Shown: piece by piece, positions 57,736 through 64,000 of the stretch
How positions within the stretch are numbered: position 1 is the stretch's first letter
Layout: each line of letters begins with the position of its first letter
Assembly: GCA_009698615.1 (NCBI GenBank)
Contig: WLPU01000001.1
Location: 124,001-188,000 of the forward strand
Origin: Actinomycetota bacterium
GTDB taxonomy: Bacteria > Actinomycetota > Actinomycetes > Nanopelagicales > Nanopelagicaceae
Reading direction: 5' to 3'
Length of the DNA: 64,000 nt
Translations under genes and position numbers: made by a program
Notes under the pieces: model-generated
Told to the model about the DNA's origin: nothing
Seen by the model: only the letters and a program-made list of their open reading frames with translations
Databases searched by the model: none

Positions 57736-59303
57736 ACACTTCAACGCAGCTTGCACGCGATCTTGTAAGACAGATGATTGCTGGCGGTGTCACTAACGTG
57801 GTTGTGTCCCCAGGTTCACGAAATGCTCCACTATCGATAGCACTTTTTGCTGCGCAACAAGCAAAACTTATAGAAGTGCACGTTCGCATCGACGAGCGCA
57901 CTGCAGCTTTCTTCGCTCTAGGAATTGCGAAAGCTTCGAATAAGCCAGTCGCAGTTGTTTGCACCAGCGGTACAGCCGCAGCTAATTACCATCCCGCAAT
58001 ACTAGAAGCTCACCATTCACAAGTGCCCCTACTTGTAATAACTGCCGATCGCCCAGAGCATCTGCGTAAAACTGGAGCTAACCAAACCACAATGCAAATG
58101 GGACTTTATGGTGGTGCGACAACCTTTTCAGCAGATGTCGCAGGTTCTAATTTCGATTTAACTCAAGCTTTTGCTGGATTACGCATAGGTCCAGTTCACC
58201 TCAACGTTCAGTTTGATGAACCCCTATTACCTGACGACGATGACGGATGGTTAAACCAGATTAAGAAGGCAGCGTTTGATTGGCTTCCATCAACACAGAA
58301 CGCAACGATTGAGATCAAGACGGGTCGTGGCGTCATAGTGATTGGGCACGATCGCGGAGGATTCGACCCCGCAGCAATTTCTAATTTTGCAAGAGAAATT
58401 GGTTGGCCAGTCGTGGCAGAGGACCCTTTGACTTTTCCGGATTCCATTGCGCATGCGTCACTGTTTTTAACTTCCGAAAATACACGCAAGACCCTAAAAC
58501 CCGATGCGGTAATTGTCATCGGGCGCACAACACTTTCACGCTCAATTAATGCTCTAGTCAAATCTGCAGGTGTAGAAATTGTTCTTGACCCTCGTATCAA
58601 GAATGTCGATACCAAGCGAAGCGCAGATCACCTCTACTCGACTATTCCAACGGTTAGCGTAGGAGGACCAATTGATAATCAGTGGCGAGAGCTGTGGAAT
58701 TCTTATAGCAAAAAAACTATCGCTTTGATTGAAAAGTTACCCGCGTGGAGTGAGGCAAGTATTGCTAGGAATATTTCGCGCGAGCTGCCAAAGAACTGCG
58801 CGCTCTTTATCTCTTCCTCTCGTCCAATTAGAGATATTGAAGGTTTTGCCTCTGCGCGCGAGAGTGTTGAAACCTTTGCTAACCGTGGGCTTGCCGGCAT
58901 TGATGGGAATATCTCTACTGCCCTTGGGATTGCAACCCAACGTACATCCACATTTGCAATTGTTGGTGACTTATCTTTTCTGCACGATATGACTGGCCTG
59001 ATTGGAGCAGAGGCAATTAACTGTCGAATTTTAGTAATCAACAATGATGGGGGAGGGATTTTCTCGACTTTGCCGCAATCGGGTACCCCAGGGTTCGAAG
59101 TGATTTTCGGGACACCACATGGATTAGATCCGGCAGCGATTGCGCAATCTATGGGTATTTCGGCGGTGACAGTGAAGGATGAAGTGCAACTCACCAAGGA
59201 AATGGGAAAGCCAATTCAAGGTTTATCGGTCATTGTTGCGGAAGTTCCAAGCAGAGAAGAAAATGCGATGACTTTAAGAAATTTGTATTCAGAATTACTG
59301 TAA
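57732..59303 (+). CDS. menD: 2-succinyl-5-enolpyruvyl-6-hydroxy-3-cyclohexene-1-carboxylate synthase
   Basis: VVVSPGSRNAPLSIALF, VCTSGTAAANYHPAILEAHHSQVPLLVITADRP, NRGLAGIDGNISTALGIA, VINNDGGGIFSTLPQ. Confidence 0.96.
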   Translation: MNTSTQLARDLVRQMIAGGVTNVVVSPGSRNAPLSIALFAAQQAKLIEVHVRIDERTAAFFALGIAKASNKPVAVVCTSGTAAANYHPAILEAHHSQVPLLVITADRPEHLRKTGANQTTMQMGLYGGATTFSADVAGSNFDLTQAFAGLRIGPVHLNVQFDEPLLPDDDDGWLNQIKKAAFDWLPSTQNATIEIKTGRGVIVIGHDRGGFDPAAISNFAREIGWPVVAEDPLTFPDSIAHASLFLTSENTRKTLKPDAVIVIGRTTLSRSINALVKSAGVEIVLDPRIKNVDTKRSADHLYSTIPTVSVGGPIDNQWRELWNSYSKKTIALIEKLPAWSEASIARNISRELPKNCALFISSSRPIRDIEGFASARESVETFANRGLAGIDGNISTALGIATQRTSTFAIVGDLSFLHDMTGLIGAEAINCRILVINNDGGGIFSTLPQSGTPGFEVIFGTPHGLDPAAIAQSMGISAVTVKDEVQLTKEMGKPIQGLSVIVAEVPSREENAMTLRNLYSELL

Positions 59304-60515
59304 AGCACTTTTCATTGCAACGAATTTCACTTGGCTCTCAGCATATTCTTTTTCAGGAATAGAATCTGTCACGATTCCACAACCAGCAAAGAGTCGAATC
59401 TCATCCCCAGTAATTTGGCCACAACGAAGTGCAATACCTAGTTCACAATCTCCTCGAGAATCAATCCAACCGACAGGTCCGGCATAGCGACCTCGTGACA
59501 TGCCTTCTAGTTCGGTAATCAACTCCGATGCATTTGCTGTAGGAGTTCCGCAGACTGCCGCAGAAGGATGAAGCTTTTCTAAAATTACAAACGCATCTGT
59601 GTGATTGACTGTATCAACGACAGCCCCTGTTACATCGGTGGCCAAGTGCATGACATTTGAAAGATGTAGTACAAACGGAGAGTCCGGAACGTTTGTTGAG
59701 GGACAAAACGGAGCCAGCGAGTCTGCGACCGAACGAACTGCATATCCGTGCTCTTCTAAATCTTTTGATGATCGTGCAAGAGATGCAGCAAGCGCTAAAT
59801 CCTTTTCATCATCGCCCGTCTTGCTAATTGTTCCGGCTAACACTCGTGATGTGACCATTCCTCGATGGAGGCGAAGAAGTAATTCGGGAGTTGCACCGAC
59901 AAGACCTGCCACGGTAAAGCACCATGTAGATGGATATTCAGCGGCCAATTTGAGAAGTATTTGTCGTGGATCAATCTCACCATCTGCAGATGCGGTGAGA
60001 TCTCTGGCCAGTACTACTTTGTCTACTCGAGAATTGCGGATTGCTTGGATTGCTGTGTCCACTTGCTGCTGCCATTGTGGCGCCGAAAGCGTTCCATCTC
60101 GCCACGAATATTGATGTGGCCTGAGAGCTTCAGGTTTTTCGGGCAAATCGGGTTGTGATTTGTCGCCAATCCAAGTAATCCAAGATTTGCCTCCGCGCAT
60201 ACCCACTACTACTTCGGGAATAACAAGAACAGAATCTTCATCTTGCGAAAACGAGAAAGAAGAAAACATTATTGGGCCAGTTCCGATTGCATGAACCGAG
60301 TCGGTAACAGCGAATTTCTCCAAGTGTTTGTGCCACCAGTTTTGTGCATCGCGAAACCGATGTGGACCCGAGACCGTTGTTGTGGCGAAAACTCCCCAAC
60401 CAACCAGGCCGTCTCCACCCCGCACCCACGACAAGGGATTGTCTTTAGGCAGCAACTCTAAAAGCGGAAGATGGTCGCCTAAGCGCGCGGTTGTTACAGG
60501 AATTAGTTGGGGCAC
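59295..60515 (-). CDS. menF: Isochorismate synthase
   Basis: KVVLARDLTASADGEIDP, GATPELLLRLHRGMVTSRVLAGTISK, LHPSAAVCGTPT, GRYAGPVGWIDSRGDCELGIALR. GTG start. Confidence 0.93.
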   Translation of the reverse strand: MPQLIPVTTARLGDHLPLLELLPKDNPLSWVRGGDGLVGWGVFATTTVSGPHRFRDAQNWWHKHLEKFAVTDSVHAIGTGPIMFSSFSFSQDEDSVLVIPEVVVGMRGGKSWITWIGDKSQPDLPEKPEALRPHQYSWRDGTLSAPQWQQQVDTAIQAIRNSRVDKVVLARDLTASADGEIDPRQILLKLAAEYPSTWCFTVAGLVGATPELLLRLHRGMVTSRVLAGTISKTGDDEKDLALAASLARSSKDLEEHGYAVRSVADSLAPFCPSTNVPDSPFVLHLSNVMHLATDVTGAVVDTVNHTDAFVILEKLHPSAAVCGTPTANASELITELEGMSRGRYAGPVGWIDSRGDCELGIALRCGQITGDEIRLFAGCGIVTDSIPEKEYAESQVKFVAMKSALQ

Positions 60516-60524
60516 AATGGATAT

Positions 60525-61100
60525 TTACTTTTGTACAAAGCGCCAAACAAGTGGCAAAGAAGTTCCAGCGATTGCAATCTTAATAACTTCTCCAACAATG
60601 AATGGCGTAAATCCTGCAGAGATTGTCCAAGTCCAGCTTTTGTCAGTGAAGGCATGAAGCCAGAAAAGTCCAAAGGAAAAAATGATTACGTTGCCGAGCA
60701 ACATTGCAGGAATGGAAGTGATGATTCGTTGATCCCAACGGCGACCAGCGAGCGCACCAATAACGAAAGAGGCAACTAACATTCCAACTAAGTACCCACC
60801 TGTTGCGCCAGTGAGACGTGCTAATCCATGTCCGGCATTAGCAAAAACAGGAGCGCCTGCGATTCCAACCAAGATGTAGGTTAAGAAAGTCATTACACCC
60901 AACGATGCGCCGTAACTCGATCCGATCAGTAGAACAGCCAGAGTCTGTCCAGTGACAGGAACGGGTGAGCCAGGAATTGGAAGTGCAATTTGGGCAAGGG
61001 CTGCGATAAAGAGCGTTCCTGAGGCAACGAGCACAGAGGAAGTCAGGGCGCTGGAACGAGGCAAGAGTGCGCTTCGAAGTGAAATGCTCGAGGTAGACAT
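60525..61100 (-). CDS. bioY: Biotin transporter BioY (ECF S-component)
   Basis: AQIALPIPGSPVPVTGQTLAVLLIGSSYGASLG, YILVGIAGAPVFANAGHG, TGATGGYLVGML. ATG 61100 with aaggag RBS. Confidence 0.93.
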   Translation of the reverse strand: MSTSSISLRSALLPRSSALTSSVLVASGTLFIAALAQIALPIPGSPVPVTGQTLAVLLIGSSYGASLGVMTFLTYILVGIAGAPVFANAGHGLARLTGATGGYLVGMLVASFVIGALAGRRWDQRIITSIPAMLLGNVIIFSFGLFWLHAFTDKSWTWTISAGFTPFIVGEVIKIAIAGTSLPLVWRFVQK

Positions 61101-61170
61101 ATCCGCTCCTTCTAGAAAGCCGTCAGGTTTTGATTTGTGAGGTGAGCCTACTCTGCAGGAGAATAGAGCC

Positions 61171-61863
61171 ATGGCCCGCGCGAATCTCAATAAAGACCCT
61201 GATGAAGTTGCGGCGATGTTTGATGGCGTGGCAAAGCGCTACGACCTAGTTAATGATCTCCTGAGCTTAGGCAGAACTCGAGCGTGGCGAAAAGCGACCA
61301 CAGCGATCATCGCTCCTGCACCCGGGATGAAGATTCTTGATCTGGCCGCCGGCACGGGATCATCGAGCGCGCCCCTGGCTGCAGCCGGGGCCGATGTCAT
61401 CCCCACCGATTTTTCACAGGGGATGCTCACAGCTGGACGCGCTCGCCACCCCCATCTGCCTTTTACTCACGCGGACGCACTTGATCTGCCCTTTGAACCG
61501 AACCGATTTGATGTCGTCACCATCTCCTTTGGCCTTCGAAATACTGCCGATTGTGACAAGGCTCTGGCTCAAGCCTTGCGAGTCACCAAACCAGGCGGTC
61601 GAATCGTCATAGCTGAGTTTTCGCACCCCACATGGCGCCCGTTTCGCACTATTTATATGAATTATCTGATGAAGGCGCTACCTGTAATCGCTAGGAAAAC
61701 CTCCAGTAACCCCGATGCCTATATTTATCTGGCCGAATCGATTCAGAGTTGGCCAACCCAGCAGGAGTTAGCGGATCGAATGGCGCGGGCAGGGTGGAGC
61801 CAGGTCGGGTGGCAAAACCTCACCGGCGGGGTTGTTGCAGTTCACATCGGGAGCAAGCCCTAA
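61171..61863 (+). CDS. menG: Demethylmenaquinone methyltransferase
   Basis: [76 protein letters not shown]. Confidence 0.95.
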   Translation: MARANLNKDPDEVAAMFDGVAKRYDLVNDLLSLGRTRAWRKATTAIIAPAPGMKILDLAAGTGSSSAPLAAAGADVIPTDFSQGMLTAGRARHPHLPFTHADALDLPFEPNRFDVVTISFGLRNTADCDKALAQALRVTKPGGRIVIAEFSHPTWRPFRTIYMNYLMKALPVIARKTSSNPDAYIYLAESIQSWPTQQELADRMARAGWSQVGWQNLTGGVVAVHIGSKP

Positions 61864-61905
61864 CGGTCATAAGCACTGCGTTGGCGACAATAGGATTTCC
61901 CCACC

Positions 61906-62277
61906 ATGAACTCCACAGGCAATCCCTATGTACCGATCTTGGTGATTGGGGCCATTGGCTTTGGATTTGCTGCCTTCTCACTTGTTGCAGCTGCGATCAC
62001 TGGGCCTAAGCGATACAACCGCGCAAAGGCTGATCCATATGAGTGCGGAATAGAACCCAGCCCACAAGCGGCTGAAGGTGGACGTTTTCCCGTGAAGTAT
62101 TTTCTCACCGCAATGCTGTTTATTATTTTTGATATTGAAATTGTTTTTCTTTATCCATGGGCCGTTACTTTCGACAAGCTTGGCGTTTTCGGATTAGTTG
62201 AAATGTCTATATTCATTGCCACTGTTTTCGTTGCTTACGCCTATGTCTGGCGCCGCGGCGGACTGGAATGGGATTAA
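61906..62277 (+). CDS. nuoA: NADH-quinone oxidoreductase subunit A
   Basis: [45 protein letters not shown]. Confidence 0.96.
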   Translation: MNSTGNPYVPILVIGAIGFGFAAFSLVAAAITGPKRYNRAKADPYECGIEPSPQAAEGGRFPVKYFLTAMLFIIFDIEIVFLYPWAVTFDKLGVFGLVEMSIFIATVFVAYAYVWRRGGLEWD

Positions 62278-62834
62278 TTGTGGGATTAGAAGAAAAACTA
62301 CCAAGCGGACTAGTTCTTACCAGCGTTGAGAAACTTGCTGGCTACATGCGCAAGAACTCGTTGTGGCCGGCAACTTTTGGGTTGGCATGTTGCGCGATTG
62401 AAATGATGGCAGCAGGTGCAGGACGCTACGACTTAGCGCGATTTGGAATGGAAGTTTTTCGCGCCTCCCCACGTCAAGCAGACCTCATGATTGTTGCTGG
62501 TCGAGTTTCAAACAAAATGGCTCCAGTACTACGACAAATTTATGATCAAATGGCTGCCCCAAAGTGGGTTATTGCGATGGGTGCATGTGCCTCATCGGGC
62601 GGAATGTTTAATAACTACGCGATTGTTCAAGGTGTTGATCACGTCGTTCCTGTCGATATTTATTTACCTGGATGTCCGCCGCGACCTGAAATGTTAATGG
62701 ACGCAATTTTGAAGCTCCATGATCAAATTTTTGATGAAAAACTTGGACCAAATCGCGCAAAGGTCATTCAAGAAGTTGAAGCCGCAGCTATGGCCGCCAA
62801 GCCAACCCACCAGCTCAAAGGATTGCTTGCATGA
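62268..62834 (+). CDS. nuoB: NADH-quinone oxidoreductase subunit B
   Basis: [87 protein letters not shown]. Confidence 0.97.
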   Translation: MGLIVGLEEKLPSGLVLTSVEKLAGYMRKNSLWPATFGLACCAIEMMAAGAGRYDLARFGMEVFRASPRQADLMIVAGRVSNKMAPVLRQIYDQMAAPKWVIAMGACASSGGMFNNYAIVQGVDHVVPVDIYLPGCPPRPEMLMDAILKLHDQIFDEKLGPNRAKVIQEVEAAAMAAKPTHQLKGLLA

Positions 62835-63460
62835 GCGAGCAGGGCATGTTTGGCGTTGAAGGCACAGGAGATACCTCCGGATACGGCGGACTTGTTCGCA
62901 CAGCGGCGTATTCAGGCTCAAGTGAGCGCCCTTACGGTGGATATTTTGACGAAGTTGCAGATGACTTAGAACGCGCATATCCAGATTTTTCAAATGCCAT
63001 TGAGCGAGTAGTTGTTGATCGCGGCGAACTTACCCTTCACGTAAAGCGTGAGAAATTAGTAGAAGTTGCAATGATTCTTCGCGACAAATTGTTATTTGAA
63101 ATGTGTCTCGGAGTTAGCGGCGTCAATTATCCGACTGATACAAATCGTGAACTGCATGCCGTGTATCCATTACTTTCGATGACTCACAATCGACGCCTTC
63201 GTCTAGAAGTTTCTGTTTCAGATAACGATCCACACATTCCATCACTTGTTGAAGTTTGGGCTGGAAACAATTGGAACGAACGCGAAACTTTTGACATGTT
63301 TGGAATTATTTTTGATGGCCATCCTGGACTCACACGTATTTTGATGCCCGATGATTGGCGCGGACATCCGCAGAGAAAAGATTATCCATTGGGCGGAATT
63401 CCAGTGGAATACAAAGGCGCAACGATTCCGCCACCAGATGAGCGCAGGTCATATCGATGA
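62831..63460 (+). CDS. nuoC: NADH-quinone oxidoreductase subunit C
   Basis: [75 protein letters not shown]. Confidence 0.96.
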   Translation: MSEQGMFGVEGTGDTSGYGGLVRTAAYSGSSERPYGGYFDEVADDLERAYPDFSNAIERVVVDRGELTLHVKREKLVEVAMILRDKLLFEMCLGVSGVNYPTDTNRELHAVYPLLSMTHNRRLRLEVSVSDNDPHIPSLVEVWAGNNWNERETFDMFGIIFDGHPGLTRILMPDDWRGHPQRKDYPLGGIPVEYKGATIPPPDERRSYR

Positions 63461-64000
63461 ACACTTTCACCGATCCATACGCGACCTCGCGTGAGACCAC
63501 CGAAGGTACCGTTTTTTCTGTTACTGGAGGAGATTGGGATTCACTAGTAACTGAAATTGGGGCGACGAAAGAAGAACGCGTTGTTGTTAACATGGGGCCG
63601 CAGCACCCTTCCACTCACGGAGTTTTACGTTTAGTGCTCGAACTTGAAGGCGAAACAGTTAAAGAAGTTCGCTGTGGAATTGGATACCTTCACACTGGTA
63701 TTGAAAAGAATGCCGAATACCGAAGTTGGACTCAAGGCGTAACTTTTGTTACCCGCATGGATTATTTAGCACCGCTGTTTAATGAGACTGCCTACTGCTT
63801 AGGTGTGGAAAAACTACTTGGCATAACAAGCGATGTTCCAGAGCGAGCCAGTGTTATTCGCGTGATGATGATGGAATTCAATCGAATTTCCTCACATATG
63901 GTGGCTTTAGGCACGGGCGCTCTCGAACTCGGTGCGCTTTCACCAATGATTTTCTGCTTCAGAGAACGTGAAAAAGTGTTGGATGTCTTTGAATTAATCG
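63457..64000 (+). CDS. nuoD: NADH-quinone oxidoreductase subunit D (3'-truncated by window end)
   Basis: [64 protein letters not shown]; absent from the ORF track but open to the window end. Confidence 0.95.
   Translation, partial: MNTFTDPYATSRETTEGTVFSVTGGDWDSLVTEIGATKEERVVVNMGPQHPSTHGVLRLVLELEGETVKEVRCGIGYLHTGIEKNAEYRSWTQGVTFVTRMDYLAPLFNETAYCLGVEKLLGITSDVPERASVIRVMMMEFNRISSHMVALGTGALELGALSPMIFCFREREKVLDVFELI

Noticed and set aside
58703-59197. 164-aa antisense ORF within menD
   Set aside because: Fully opposite menD with no motif or RBS; shadow ORF.
59605-60114. 169-aa + strand ORF within menF
   Set aside because: Opposite menF; composition and lack of initiation signals indicate a shadow ORF.
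1-64000. CRISPR arrays, insertion sequences, integrases, prophage, secondary-metabolite or defence systems
   Set aside because: No regularly spaced repeats, transposase/integrase motifs, PKS/NRPS modules or recognisable defence genes found in any frame of the ORF track.

Overview
The window reads as a contiguous, gene-dense chromosomal segment of a moderate/low-GC Actinomycetota bacterium. The lineage is inferred from gene content and gene order; a freshwater Nanopelagicales-like genome is possible but not proven. I found no rRNA, tRNA, CRISPR array, prophage or IS element. Gene order left to right: NiCoT-like transporter (partial), secreted DMFase-beta-like protein, MprF-type LPG synthase, TPR protein, MFS transporter, SpoU methyltransferase, PBP4, beta-propeller, ctaB, metZ, ABC exporter, NlpC/P60, then tilS-hpt-ftsH-folE-folP-folB-folK-panC-nadB-nadC-coaX-lysS-argA-clpC. 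Next come a GntR/amino-acid ABC/D-aminoacylase cluster, mutY-radA, proC, and a 33-aa ribosomal protein bS22 gene absent from the supplied ORF track. After that: a secreted matrixin-like protease, XPB-type helicase genes, the cytochrome c system II operon, the menaquinone genes (A,E,B,C,D,F,G plus bioY), and nuoA-B-C-D (nuoD truncated). I see no clearly novel multi-gene system. The most useful observations are the missed bS22 gene, a recurrent leaderless-promoter signature (TAnnnT 6-7 nt before the start codon) at many operon heads, a D-amino-acid scavenging cluster with a candidate GntR operator, and gaps in otherwise conserved actinobacterial gene order (no disA, lsr2 or panD in their usual slots).
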